From contig NZ_LWBU01000101.1 in the NCBI RefSeq assembly GCF_001646665.1, positions 62,001-126,000 on the forward strand: a DNA stretch of 64,000 bases, written 5' to 3'. Positions within the stretch are counted from its first letter, which is position 1. Every line of letters begins with the position of its first letter. Below are positions 24,452 to 33,145 of this stretch, piece by piece. This stretch comes from Streptomyces noursei. GTDB lineage: Bacteria; Actinomycetota; Actinomycetes; Streptomycetales; Streptomycetaceae. The notes beneath the pieces were generated by a model. The model did no database searches, was not told the DNA's origin, and saw nothing but the letters and a program-made list of their open reading frames with translations. Both the position numbers and the translations under genes were made by a program.

Positions 24452-25342
24452 TCAGGCCACCCCCGCACGTACGACGGTCACCGGGCACTGGGCGTGATGG
24501 AGGACGGCCTGGCTGACCGAGCCCAGCAGTAGGCCGGTGAAACCGCCGCGCCAGCGCGCGCCGACCACGATCAGCTGGGCACTGCCGGTCGCCTCGATCA
24601 GCGCCGGGCGGGTGCGTCCGCGCACCAGGCGCAGATGAACGGTCAGGTCCGGGTACCGCTCGCGGTGCCCGGACAGGGCCTCGGCCAGCAGTCGCTCCTC
24701 CGTCGCCTGGAGTTGGCGCACGTCGCCGATCAGGTCCACTATCTCCAGCGGGCGGCCCGGGGCGGGCTTCTCATGATCGGTCCAGGTGGTCCAGGCGTGC
24801 AGAGCCACCAGGTCCGCGCCCCGCAAGGCCGCCTCGGTGAACGCGAACGCGACCGCCGCCTGCCCCTGAGCGGAGCCGTCCACCGCCACCAGCACGGGCC
24901 CGGCCGGCTCCGGTCGGCCACGGACCACCATCACCGGACATGCGGCATGGGCGGCCAGGTTGGTCGCCGTTGACCCCAGCAGCACATGGGCGAAGCCGTC
25001 CGAGCTGCGATGCCCGACCACGAGGAGCTGCGCGGTCCGCGATTCCGCCTCCAGCGCGGTGACCGCCTCACCCGCGATCACACCGTGGCTCGCCTGAACG
25101 CCGGGGGCCGCGGCCTGGGCCCGGGTGAGGGCCTCGGCGAGTATCTGCTCGACTCTCTCGCGCACACCCCCGGCTGGCGGGCCCAGAGGCGAGGTTCCCT
25201 GCGGGACGTGCAGGGCGGGCCAGACGAAGGCATGAACGATGTGCAGCTCCACGTCCCGCATCCGCGCCTCGCGAGCGGCAGCGTCCACGGCGGCCAGAGC
25301 AGCGGCGGATCCGTCCACCCCGACCACTACCGGCCCGGACAT
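24452..25342 (-). CDS. tandem universal stress protein
   Basis: Two Usp domains: residues 1-135 (VVVGVDGSAAALAAVDAAAR, VGHRSSDGFAHVLLGSTATN) and 145-295 (VLVAVDGSAQGQAAVAFAFT, VGARWRGGFTGLLLGSVSQA). Both keep the G-x2-G-x9-G-(S/T) ATP-binding loop. The start ATG 25342 has GGGAGG at seven bases; the longer frame to 25360 is less likely. It is a single gene after the M56 peptidase on the same strand. It presumably helps survival under stress; a role in plasmid-host fitness is inference. Confidence 0.93.
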   Translation of the reverse strand: MSGPVVVGVDGSAAALAAVDAAAREARMRDVELHIVHAFVWPALHVPQGTSPLGPPAGGVRERVEQILAEALTRAQAAAPGVQASHGVIAGEAVTALEAESRTAQLLVVGHRSSDGFAHVLLGSTATNLAAHAACPVMVVRGRPEPAGPVLVAVDGSAQGQAAVAFAFTEAALRGADLVALHAWTTWTDHEKPAPGRPLEIVDLIGDVRQLQATEERLLAEALSGHRERYPDLTVHLRLVRGRTRPALIEATGSAQLIVVGARWRGGFTGLLLGSVSQAVLHHAQCPVTVVRAGVA

Positions 25343-25428
25343 CACGTCGCCTCCCGTCACCGGCCCTCGCGCACCGACGACCGCCCTCTTCAGCTTCTCC
25401 CGCAGGCAGCGCGCGTGCCACCAGGGCC

Positions 25429-26361
25429 CTAGAGGGGCGTGGCGGCGTGAAGGATGAAGAAGAGGGTGACGGCCGAGTTCGCCGACGACAGCGCGGAGAC
25501 CGTGGTGCCGGCCGCAGCGCCCCAGGTGGCTAGCCCCACCGCGGTGAACAGCGACGGCCAGCGGTGGGCGTGTGGGGCGGGGCCCAGGAGGGCCGCGACC
25601 CGGCGCGGCACCGGTCCCGCCGCGGCGAGAGAGGCGAGCGTGGCCAGCGGAGAACCACGGCTGATCAAGGCGGCCCTGCCGATCGCCACGGCCACCGTGC
25701 GGCGGCTGCCGACCGCGCGGGCCGCGTCCTCATCAGCCCACCGCTCGGCGGTATAGGTCACCGCCGAGCGCAGCGGGCGCAGGAACGGGTTGGCCCGCGC
25801 GGCGAGCTGCACGGCCAGCAGGAACCGGTGGTGCTGGCCGGCCAGATGGGCACGCTCATGGGCGAACAGGGCCCGCCGCTCACGTGAGGACAGGGCGGCG
25901 AGCATGCCGGTACTCACCACGATCCGGTCCCGTCGGCCGCCCGGCAGCGCGTACGCGTACGGCATCCCGTCGGGCAGCACGGCCACCGAGCGAGTGGGCA
26001 GACCTCGAAGAGCTCGCCCACTGGCCTTGCGTACCCGCCGGTGGCGCCACGCGGCCGACCAGCACGAGGTAATCACCGCGAGAAGCGCCGGGATGGCCGC
26101 CTTGCCCGCGACCTCGTCGTACGGCACCGCCTCGCGGACCTCGGGATCCGACCAGCCGTCGGGCAGCGGGTTGCCGGGCAGCTGCGCGGTTCCGACCACC
26201 ATCAGCAGCGCCAGGCACAGCGTGCTGCACACCGCCAGCACCGCCGCGACCCCCGTCAGGAGCCACGTCGCGGTCCGCGGATGCAGATGCTGTTCGGCCA
26301 GCCGCGCGACCGGCCACGCCGTTAAGGGCAACACCAGCGGCAGGAAGACGAAGACCCCCAT
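25429..26361 (-). CDS. M56-family membrane metallopeptidase
   Basis: About four membrane segments surround the catalytic site H168-E-x2-H172 (ALFAHERAHLAGQHH), with a third ligand E206 in TAERWADEDAARAV. The family is that of BlaR1/MecR1: after a signal, the peptidase cuts the BlaI-type repressor. This protein has no penicillin-binding sensor domain (311 residues versus about 600 for BlaR1), so beta-lactam sensing is not predicted; the trigger is unknown. It starts 6 bases after the blaI stop, so the two are one operon. Confidence 0.9.
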   Translation of the reverse strand: MGVFVFLPLVLPLTAWPVARLAEQHLHPRTATWLLTGVAAVLAVCSTLCLALLMVVGTAQLPGNPLPDGWSDPEVREAVPYDEVAGKAAIPALLAVITSCWSAAWRHRRVRKASGRALRGLPTRSVAVLPDGMPYAYALPGGRRDRIVVSTGMLAALSSRERRALFAHERAHLAGQHHRFLLAVQLAARANPFLRPLRSAVTYTAERWADEDAARAVGSRRTVAVAIGRAALISRGSPLATLASLAAAGPVPRRVAALLGPAPHAHRWPSLFTAVGLATWGAAAGTTVSALSSANSAVTLFFILHAATPL

Positions 26362-26366
26362 GGCCG

Positions 26367-26768
26367 TCAGTCTTCCCCGTCCTCGGGCGCCTGCGCCAGC
26401 AGCTCCCGCAGCAGCTGCTCATCCCGGGGCGACAGGGTGGTCACGAAGCTGGCCAGTACGGCCTGCCGGTCACTCTCAGCGTCCAGGACCCGCCTCATCC
26501 TCCAGGCGGCAAGGCCAGCCTCGTCGGCGACCGGCGTCCACTGAAACGACCGGCCCACCCGCTCCCGGGCGACCGCGCCCTTGGCCTGCAGCCGGGTCAG
26601 GATCGTCATCACCGTGGTGTAGGCGATGCCGCCTCCGATGTGCTCCTGCACCCAGCCCGCGGTGACCGGGCCCGGAGCCCGGCCCAGCGCGGAGAGCACC
26701 TGGGCCTCCAGCTCCCCCTGAGCCCGGCGGCGGGAAGGGTCGGCACCGCCCGTGTTCTGCACATCCAT
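26367..26768 (-). CDS. BlaI/MecI/CopY-family repressor
   Basis: The 133-residue product has the winged helix and dimer helices of BlaI: ELEAQVLSALGRAPGPVTAG, YTTVMTILTRLQAKGAVARE, VGRSFQWTPV, and a C-terminal LASFVTTLSPRDEQLLRELL. The start is ATG 26768 with GGGAGG at eight bases; the frame open to 26798 is not needed. It probably represses the CTAC-N6-GTAG sites at 22276, 23759 and 27021 and is removed by the M56 peptidase encoded next to it. Autoregulation is unclear because the nearest site is 253 bases upstream. Confidence 0.93.
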   Translation of the reverse strand: MDVQNTGGADPSRRRAQGELEAQVLSALGRAPGPVTAGWVQEHIGGGIAYTTVMTILTRLQAKGAVARERVGRSFQWTPVADEAGLAAWRMRRVLDAESDRQAVLASFVTTLSPRDEQLLRELLAQAPEDGED

Positions 26769-27020
26769 GCCGTCAACCTCCCGCCTCAAGAGCCCCACCG
26801 GCCGCGGCGGGGCGGTTCATCGTACAGACCGGACGATCTTCCCACCGACGTTCGCCCGTCACGGCGGCAGCGGCGGAGCAACCCGCCGAACCGGCCGTCC
26901 ACCGGCGCGCTGGCGCTGCGGCATCGGGGCGCTGGTGCATCGTGGCCGCAGGCCCCACCTCGGTTCGGCCGTGCGACCCATGCGGTCCGCAGTCAACTGT
27001 GCCATTCACCCCGCTAAGTT

Positions 27021-27036
27021 TCTACATTGCTGTAGA
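27021..27036. promoter_or_regulatory. BlaI-type operator candidate 3
   Basis: TCTACA-TTGC-TGTAGA, the third copy of the CTAC-N6-GTAG palindrome. It lies just before a short + strand gene (27048) and 253 bases upstream of blaI on the other strand, so it could control either. Confidence 0.6.
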
Positions 27037-27047
27037 TTCTGGGCAGG

Positions 27048-27281
27048 TTGTCCGGCAGCCCTGGGCGATTCCCGCCCCGGGCGCGGCGGAGCCTCGCCGA
27101 CCCGGTCCACCGTGAGCGGACGACGGTACTGCGTAGGCGCCTGTTGGAGCTGTCGGTCCAGCTGTGGTGGCACCCGTACTGGCATGAGGCCGGGACCGGG
27201 CAGCGCGTGGCTCTGCGTACGGCGGCGCGGGGTGGACCCAGCGGGTACACGGCGGTAGACGAGAGCAGGCCCCCGGAATGA
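27048..27281 (+). CDS. small protein downstream of BlaI-type operator 3, doubtful
   Basis: TTG-started 77-residue frame. The middle, RERTTVLRRRLLELSVQLWW and HPYWHEAGTGQRVALRTAAR, looks like a real small helical protein; the ends do not. The operator palindrome ends 11 bases before the first codon, so binding there would block expression. No clear ribosome site. Listed because of that position. Confidence 0.4.
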   Translation: MSGSPGRFPPRARRSLADPVHRERTTVLRRRLLELSVQLWWHPYWHEAGTGQRVALRTAARGGPSGYTAVDESRPPE

Positions 27282-27298
27282 CGTCCCAGGGGCCTGCT
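27264..27298. terminator. bidirectional terminator
   Basis: Arms AGCAGGCCCC and GGGGCCTGCT, ten paired bases with a 15-base loop. It overlaps the end of the small + strand gene and lies 19 bases past the stop of the surface-protein gene, so it can close both. Confidence 0.7.
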
Positions 27299-27317
27299 GA
27301 TGGTGGGTGATCTTCGG

Positions 27318-28367
27318 TTAGATGGTCTCGGCGTTGCCGTCCGGCTTGGACTCGGCCGCCGTGCGACGGCGGGTGACGACCAGAGCGACGGCGCCTGCGG
27401 CGACGAGGAGACCCGCGCCGCCGGCAATCCACGGGGTGGCGTCGGCGCCGGTGTGGGCGAGGGAGACAGCCGGAGTCTTCGGCGTCGTGTTGTCGTTAAG
27501 CCCGTCGGCCGCTGCGGTGGGCGTGGAGACGGCGTCCGGCGTGTTGGTGCCCGTCGGGGAGGGCTTCGACCCGCCGGTCCCGCTGTCGCTCGGCTTGTCC
27601 GCAGGTCTGGACGGGGTGCCGGTGGGCTCGTGCGTCGGCTTATCCGACGGGTCAGGCTTCGGCGTGGTGGCGGTCTTGGCGTTGGTGACGGTCACGGTGA
27701 CCGGCGCGCCGGGGCCTGCGGTGAACGTCTTCGACGGCTTGTAGAGGTCGTAGCCGGCGGGGGCCTTGACCTGCTTGACCCAGAATTCGGTCTTCCGGCT
27801 GGTCACGGGCAGCTCTCCGGTGGCTGTTCCCTGCGACCCGGTGGTCAGGGTGAGCAGGGTCTCGCTGCCTGTTCCGATGTTCACGGTGGATCCGGGCAGC
27901 AGCTTTCCGGTCTTGTCGTCCTTGGCCTGGAGGAGAACCTTGGCGGCCTTGAACGGGTCGGTGATCGTCAGCGGTGTGGTCACACCTGGGGTGACGATGA
28001 CGTCCTGGTCGGGGACGACCTCGTGGAGCGGGCTGCCGGAGGTCGTTTCCTTCAGCCGGTACACACCGGGAGCGAGGTCGGGGAATGTCAGCTTGCCCTG
28101 CGCGTCGGTCTTCCCGCGTCCGGCCTCCTTGCCGGTGGAGTCGAGCAGGAGGAACTCGGCGCCGGGGAGGACGTCCCCGGCCGCGTCCTTCTTGGTGATC
28201 GCGATGCTGCCCGCATCCGGGGCCGGTGTCTCGGTGGAGGCAGCGGAGGCCGAGGGCGTCGGCTCGGACGACTGGGCGGTCGCGGTCGGCGCCCAGGTGA
28301 GGGTGCCGGTCACCGCGGCGGCGACGGCAGCGGATCGGACGGCGCCACGGACGATACGAGCGTGCAC
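27318..28367 (-). CDS. LAxTG-anchored surface protein with SpaA/prealbumin-like domains
   Basis: 349 residues from GTG 28367 (AAGGAG upstream). Signal peptide, residues 1-33 (AVRSAAVAAAVTGTLTWAPT). Two SpaA-type domains: about 45-130 (GSIAITKKDAAGDVLPGAEF, GKLTFPDLAPGVYRLKETTS) and 140-225 (EFWVKQVKAPAGYDLYKPSK). Pro/Thr/Ser-rich wall linker. Sorting signal L303-A-H-T-G followed by a hydrophobic span and RRR. LAxTG is the motif of class E sortases in Streptomyces, so the protein should be covalently attached to the cell wall. SpaA domains often form internal isopeptide bonds, which was not checked. It may mediate cell contact for mating or attachment. Confidence 0.85.
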   Translation of the reverse strand: MHARIVRGAVRSAAVAAAVTGTLTWAPTATAQSSEPTPSASAASTETPAPDAGSIAITKKDAAGDVLPGAEFLLLDSTGKEAGRGKTDAQGKLTFPDLAPGVYRLKETTSGSPLHEVVPDQDVIVTPGVTTPLTITDPFKAAKVLLQAKDDKTGKLLPGSTVNIGTGSETLLTLTTGSQGTATGELPVTSRKTEFWVKQVKAPAGYDLYKPSKTFTAGPGAPVTVTVTNAKTATTPKPDPSDKPTHEPTGTPSRPADKPSDSGTGGSKPSPTGTNTPDAVSTPTAAADGLNDNTTPKTPAVSLAHTGADATPWIAGGAGLLVAAGAVALVVTRRRTAAESKPDGNAETI

Positions 28368-28401
28368 GGGAAGAGGTGCTCCTTGATCAGGTGGTGGGAG
28401 G

Positions 28402-28887
28402 TCATCGGGTCCGGCCAGCGACCGGAAGCGCCGGCGGCGGGGCGGGAGTCTGGTGGGCGGTCTTGGCCGCAGCACGGCTCGGCGCGGACGCGGTCCACGC
28501 GCCGGGGAACCAGACGGCGGTGTACTGCTCGATGGCATCGCGCAGCCCCGTGAAGTCGGCTCCCTCCCATGCGGGTTGCCCCGGCCTGGCGAGCGTGATG
28601 TTGAAGGTGCCGGGCATGTTGCGCTGATGCAAGGCCCCCTGACGGCGGCGGAAAGTGCCGTGCTCGGCGAAGCTGAGCGCCACCGCGTCGATCGTGCCCC
28701 GGTCGATGTGAATCACGGTCAGGCGCAGGCCGCCGTACGCGTTCCGGTACTGCGTATCCGTGAAGCCGATCTGCAGTCGTAGGGGTGCGCCCGCGATGGG
28801 CGTGGCGTAGTACGTGCTGCCTACGGTGGTGCCGCTGGGGAAGGGGAGGCGGAGTTCGGCGAAAAACTCCGGGGCGTGCAGGGACAA
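28402..28887 (-). CDS. hypothetical plasmid protein (161 aa)
   Basis: TTG 28887 with AGAGGA five bases before. Sequence is sheet-rich: PEFFAELRLPFPSGTTVGST, PLRLQIGFTDTQYRNAYGGL, RLTVIHIDRGTIDAVALSFA. The C-terminus is Ala/Pro-rich. It lies directly after a DUF317 gene in the same direction and is likely co-transcribed. Not recognised. Confidence 0.6.
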   Translation of the reverse strand: MSLHAPEFFAELRLPFPSGTTVGSTYYATPIAGAPLRLQIGFTDTQYRNAYGGLRLTVIHIDRGTIDAVALSFAEHGTFRRRQGALHQRNMPGTFNITLARPGQPAWEGADFTGLRDAIEQYTAVWFPGAWTASAPSRAAAKTAHQTPAPPPALPVAGRTR

Positions 28888-28913
28888 GAGGATCCTCTGG
28901 TCAACGGGGCGGT

Positions 28914-29785
28914 TTAACGGCGCGGGCCGGGCAGGGCCGGACGGCTGGTGGTGCTCGAGCGCGGGACGCTGGGAGCGGGGAGCGCGGCCGGGCGGCGTGC
29001 TGCGGCAGACCGTTGGACATCGAGTGGGGTGGGGACCGGCGGTTCGGGCGGCAGGATGGGGGTGAGCTGGGCCATGCCCTTGATGTAGCTGTAGGTGTCC
29101 TGTCGCCAACGGGGCAGCGGGGCCGGGTCGGAGACGCACTGGGTGACGGCGGTGAGCAGGGGGACGGGGGTGTCGGTGCTGGCGGTCGCGTACCAGGCGG
29201 GACGGTCGATGGACTTGCCGGCCCACAGCTGCCAGCGGGCGTCGCGCGTGGTCAGCTCGGCCTCTGGGTCGAGGTCGCCGGTGGTGAACTCCATTCCGGC
29301 GGGCCCGTCCGGCGCGTTTACCGCGAAGACGCCCCTGCGGGGGCGGGCCATCTCCCAGCCCTGCTGGAGCAGAGGGACGACGGCGAGAAAGGGCTCGTGC
29401 TCGTCGATGCCTACCACCGGCCTGGCGAGGTAGGCGTCCGGCCCCTGTTCGTACGCCGTGGCAAGAGCGGTGATGAGGCGGTCACGAACTCGGTGGGGAA
29501 GCGGTCGTTGAAACAAACGCCCCACGTCGGCGGGCCGAACGGGTCCTTGTAGGCGTTGATGCGCCAGAGCCCGTCGTCCTCGCCTTCGGGCAGGTAGCCC
29601 AGGCATACGCGCCGGTCGGGGGCGCTCACATACACGTTGCCGTCCTCGTCGTGCTGGAGGTCCCAGCCGAGGGCGAGGAGCGGCGCGAGGGCGGGGTCGC
29701 CGGTCCCGGTGCTGGCGGCGAGGTAGCGCGGGGAGACGTAGACGTCTCCGTCGATATCGTGGCGCGGGTCGGGCTGGTGGCTCAT
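28914..29785 (-). CDS. DUF317-domain protein with internal frameshift
   Basis: The first part (to about 29480) reads VYVSPRYLAASTGTGDPALA and WGVCFNDRFPTEFVTA. The second part, in the next frame, continues LITALATAYEQGPDAYLARP, PFLAVVPLLQQGWEMARP and LTTRDARWQLWAGKSIDRPA. Together they make one DUF317 protein of about 290 residues. One base seems to be missing near 29476. It is either a base-calling error or a broken gene. The ATG overlaps the ATP-grasp stop by 4 bases, which supports an intact ancestor. Confidence 0.7.
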
Positions 29786-31011
29786 CGTTCCGCCCGCGTC
29801 GTCACGGTGATCTCTTCGGCGGCCGTGTCGAGGCGTTCGTTGACCTCGGCGGTGTCGCGGCCGGTGACGATGTAGAACCCGGCCCGGGCGGTGAACAGGT
29901 CACCCTCGGGCGGAAGGAGGAGCAGGTCGCCGACCTGTCGCATCCACTGCATCTGCCGCAGCCACGGGTTGTGAGCGGCGAATGGCTGGTTGACCTGCCG
30001 CTGCGTGAGCGTGCCGGAGGCGGCCGGGTAAAGCATGCGGATGCCGGCGGCCTGGCGGCGGGCAGGGGTGAGGTCCGGAGCTCGGCCGCAGGCGAGGTCG
30101 GTGGCGGCCTTCGGCAGGTCGATGCCGGTGGCGAGACGGACGAGGTGACCGATCAGGTCGCCGCCGATGCGCGCGTTGACCTCGATCAGCCGGGGCTGGC
30201 CATCCACGAGGCGCATCTCGACGTGCTGCACGCCGTCAGTGATCCCCAGGGCCTTTACCGCGGCGGTGGCCGCGGGGGCGACCTGCGCGAGGAGCGGGTC
30301 GGTGGCATCGACGGTGTGCCCGATCTCGTAGAAGTACGGGGCGGGCCCGAGGCTCTTGCGGGTCACGGCGACGGCGGTCGTCTCACCGCGGTGGGTGACG
30401 CACTCGACCGAGACTTCCGGGCCGTCGAGGTACTCCTCGACCAGGACACCGGTGTCCTCGCGGCTCTGGGTCGCTCCGGCCGAGGCGAACTCGAAGGCGG
30501 CGGGCAGTTCCTCGGGGCTGTCGATGCGGATCACGCCGATGCTGCCGGCGAACGCGGCGGGCTTGATGACGGCGGGGAACCCGATGGTCGCCGTCGCCCG
30601 TGCCGCCTCCGCCAGGGTGCGGGCCTTCATCGAGGCGGCCGACGGCACCCCGTGGCGGGCGAACAGCGTACGGGCGGTGGCCTTGTTACGGCAGGCCCGC
30701 ATCACCTCGACGGAGTCCGCGGGCAGACCGAGCGCGCGGGCAAGGCGGGCGGTGGAGACAAGGTGCCGCTCCTGCCAGGTGACGACGCCGGCGAGGTGGT
30801 GGCGTGCCGCCAGAGCCCGGCCCGCGGCGAGCAGCGCGGCGTCGTCGTGGAGGTCGACGACGGCGTGGTCGACGATGTACGGCTTCTCCCACGACGGCTC
30901 GGTGCCGGTCAGCAGGACGACGTCGTACGCGGCGGCCACCTGCTCCAGGCAGTAGCCGCGATAGGTCTCATCGCCGGGAGAGACGACGAGCGCGAGGGGG
31001 CGAGCGGACAA
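29782..31011 (-). CDS. ATP-grasp ligase
   Basis: 409 residues from TTG 31011 (GGAG at eight bases); the longer frame to 31068 would overlap its neighbour. ATP-grasp parts: PreATP-grasp region (LALVVSPGDETYRGYCLEQV), the RNKATARTLFARHGVPSA helix, the nucleotide-binding lysine loop FPAVIKPAAFAGSIGVIRI, LVEEYLDGPEVSVECVTHRG and the metal-binding VEMRLVDGQPRLIEVNARIG. Such enzymes join an acid to an amine using ATP, as in carnosine or dipeptide synthesis. With the adjacent MFS exporter and two regulators this suggests a small peptide-like product. The substrate is unknown. Confidence 0.9.
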   Translation of the reverse strand: MSARPLALVVSPGDETYRGYCLEQVAAAYDVVLLTGTEPSWEKPYIVDHAVVDLHDDAALLAAGRALAARHHLAGVVTWQERHLVSTARLARALGLPADSVEVMRACRNKATARTLFARHGVPSAASMKARTLAEAARATATIGFPAVIKPAAFAGSIGVIRIDSPEELPAAFEFASAGATQSREDTGVLVEEYLDGPEVSVECVTHRGETTAVAVTRKSLGPAPYFYEIGHTVDATDPLLAQVAPAATAAVKALGITDGVQHVEMRLVDGQPRLIEVNARIGGDLIGHLVRLATGIDLPKAATDLACGRAPDLTPARRQAAGIRMLYPAASGTLTQRQVNQPFAAHNPWLRQMQWMRQVGDLLLLPPEGDLFTARAGFYIVTGRDTAEVNERLDTAAEEITVTTRAER

Positions 31012-31057
31012 GAAGGAGTTCTCCGGATCGTTGGACGAAGGCGAGGGAAGAGGGCGG

Positions 31058-31357
31058 TTAGTCGGCACGGCGGCGGCGTAGCTCGAAGGCGCTGGCCCAG
31101 TGGGGATGAGCGGCGATCAGCCGCCTGGCGTACAGGGCGGTGAAGTTGTCGTTCAGGCCGGGGCCGTACGGGAGTTGGCGACGCAAGTCCTCGAAGAGGT
31201 CCTTGAGGCTGACGCGCGTGGCGCCGGCAGCGAGGCGCCGGGCGGCCATGCGCTCCAGCGCGCGGTAGACGTGCGGGTGCCGCGCGTCGAAGGCGTGGAA
31301 CTGCTCGGTGATGGTGCGACCGCTCGGACGGTGCGTCCTGGGGCAGGCAACGGACAT
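31058..31357 (-). CDS. conserved small protein of phage/plasmid type (99 aa)
   Basis: The sequence ITEQFHAFDARHPHVYRALE, RLAAGATRVSLKDLFEDLRR and NDNFTALYARRLIAAHPHWA matches a short helical protein seen in actinobacterial phages and plasmids and near restriction genes; its function is unknown. GGAGAA lies upstream of the ATG. It sits between the MFS and ATP-grasp genes, all on the same strand. Confidence 0.65.
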   Translation of the reverse strand: MSVACPRTHRPSGRTITEQFHAFDARHPHVYRALERMAARRLAAGATRVSLKDLFEDLRRQLPYGPGLNDNFTALYARRLIAAHPHWASAFELRRRRAD

Positions 31358-31394
31358 GGCGGGGAGTTCTCCACAGGCTGAGGAGCGCAGAGGG

Positions 31395-32630
31395 TCAGGT
31401 GCGCAGGGCGGGATCGGTGCGCAGGCGGACGAAGGCCGGGAACAAGCCGAGGGTCTGCAGGACGGCGCACGCGGTGATGACGTGGCCCAGCGCGTCGGGC
31501 GGGGTGAGCGCGGTGAGCACGCCGGCGACGGGGAAGGGCAGCAGGAGGATGAGGATGGTCACCGACAAGGTGCTGCCGAACGTCTCCGGCGGGATCAGGC
31601 GGGAGCGCAGGGTGCGCAGGACGACCGTCATGCCGCCCTCGGCCGCCATCAGGACGGCGACCAGGATCAGATAGGACAGGTAGTCGGGGGCTTGGGCGGC
31701 GGCGAGGGTGGCGATCGAGGCGAAGGCGGCGCAGGCCGCGCCGACCGGCCACAGGCCCAGGCGGTCGATCGCGAACCGGCAGAGCGTGACGCTCAGGAGC
31801 GTCGCGCTGGCAGCGGCGGACCAGACCAGACCGACAGCGGTGGTCGACTGCCCGTAGTGGTGGACGACGATCACCGGACCGGCCGCCTGGAGGAAGCCGA
31901 TGGCGAGGTTGGACAGGGTCAGGCCGGTCACGAGCCAGCCGAGCGCGGGCAGAGACCGGATGGTCCGCCACCCGGTGAGCAGTCCCGCACCCGTGTTGCC
32001 CTTCGGCGCCCGGGCCGGGGGGATCGGCGACGGCAGTGTACGCAGCGCCAGCACCGCGGCGAGCAGCGAGAACGCCGTGATGACCGCGAGCATCTGCCAA
32101 GGTCCGGCGAGCAGCAGCACTCCTGCCAATGCCGGGCCGGCCAGGGTGGCGGTCTGGTCGATCCCGAGCAGGACGGCTTGGACACGGTGGGCCCGCTCCC
32201 CCGCGCGGCGGCCGGCGGCTGCCCCCGCGGTCTCGGCCGCGATGTAACTGAACTCGGTGAGCACCCCGGTCACGGCAGCGAGCGCCATCACCGTCACGCT
32301 CGCCACGGCGCCGGAGGGGTGGAGGTAGAGAAGGACTGCTCCGGCGGCGATGACCAGCGCGCGGCCGAGGGAGGCGAGGAAGAAGACGACCGCTGCCCCG
32401 CGCCGGTCAACGATCCCGCCGGCCCAACCGAACGCTGCCAGCCGGGGAATCCACTCCAGGACGAACGCCAGGCCCGTCAGCGCCGCGGAGCGCGTGGTGA
32501 CGAGCACCAGGAGCGGGATGCCGTAGGTGGACATGGCGAACGCGAGGGCGTCCACCGTGCGCGGCAGGTAGATGCTGCCCAGCAGCCCCCCGGTGTGGTG
32601 GGCGTGCCGGGGGGTGGCGCCTGCGCTCAC
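31395..32630 (-). CDS. MFS transporter
   Basis: 411 residues, about 12 hydrophobic segments, starting GGLLGSIYLPRTVDALAFAM. The plan (LAFVLEWIPRLAAFGWAGGI, VDRRGAAVVFFLASLGRALV, GIDQTATLAGPALAGVLLLA) fits the drug-efflux branch with the D-R-R loop between helices 2 and 3. Probably a proton-driven exporter. The start overlaps the stop of the winged-helix gene before it by 4 bases. It may export the ATP-grasp product. Confidence 0.9.
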   Translation of the reverse strand: MSAGATPRHAHHTGGLLGSIYLPRTVDALAFAMSTYGIPLLVLVTTRSAALTGLAFVLEWIPRLAAFGWAGGIVDRRGAAVVFFLASLGRALVIAAGAVLLYLHPSGAVASVTVMALAAVTGVLTEFSYIAAETAGAAAGRRAGERAHRVQAVLLGIDQTATLAGPALAGVLLLAGPWQMLAVITAFSLLAAVLALRTLPSPIPPARAPKGNTGAGLLTGWRTIRSLPALGWLVTGLTLSNLAIGFLQAAGPVIVVHHYGQSTTAVGLVWSAAASATLLSVTLCRFAIDRLGLWPVGAACAAFASIATLAAAQAPDYLSYLILVAVLMAAEGGMTVVLRTLRSRLIPPETFGSTLSVTILILLLPFPVAGVLTALTPPDALGHVITACAVLQTLGLFPAFVRLRTDPALRT

Positions 32631-33145
32631 GCGACCGGCTCTGCTTCAAGGAGCAGGCCGACCTGTGGGTTGGCGTCCAGCCACTGCGGCAGCAGAGCGC
32701 GAGGGTGGGCGAGATCCGTTGCGGCCCCGGCGCCAATCGTCTCCTCGTCCGCTGGGCGTGGGGAGTCGTCGGCTCGGTCGGCGACGAGCGCGGGGACCAG
32801 GAGGCTCAGGGAGTGCTGGAGGCGGGTGGTGAAGTCGCAGACACGGGTGGGGTAGGCGTGGCGGCGGGCCCAGCGGGCGGTGGCGTCGTAGACGTCGGCC
32901 AGCTCGGAACCTGCGTCGGTGAGGGTAAGGCCGGCGCCGGGTACGACGCGGGCGAGACCGTGCGCGCGGGCAACGTGGGTGGTCCGGCGAAGGTGGTGCG
33001 AAGAGAGGTCGGGGAGGGTGGCGGCGAGCCTTCTCGGCGGGATCGGTCCGTTGTCGTCGATCTCGGTGATCAGCCGGATCAGGCCCGGCGAGGACAACAG
33101 GGCCAGTGCGTTGTGGAGTTCGGCCGGAGTGAAGGAGGCAGTCAT
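32627..33145 (-). CDS. winged-helix regulator, short
   Basis: 172 residues. The N-terminal 90 (ELHNALALLSSPGLIRLITE, PPRRLAATLPDLSSHHLRRT, VARAHGLARVVPGAGLTLTD) form a winged helix of the HxlR/MarR type. The rest (ARWARRHAYPTRVCDFTTRL) is helical and may dimerise. It overlaps the larger regulator upstream and the MFS gene downstream by 4 bases each, so the three are translated together. Confidence 0.75.
   Translation of the reverse strand: MTASFTPAELHNALALLSSPGLIRLITEIDDNGPIPPRRLAATLPDLSSHHLRRTTHVARAHGLARVVPGAGLTLTDAGSELADVYDATARWARRHAYPTRVCDFTTRLQHSLSLLVPALVADRADDSPRPADEETIGAGAATDLAHPRALLPQWLDANPQVGLLLEAEPVA

Noticed and set aside
25429..26768. Beta-lactam resistance (BlaR1/BlaI) locus
   Set aside because: The M56 protein lacks a penicillin-binding sensor domain and no beta-lactamase is present.
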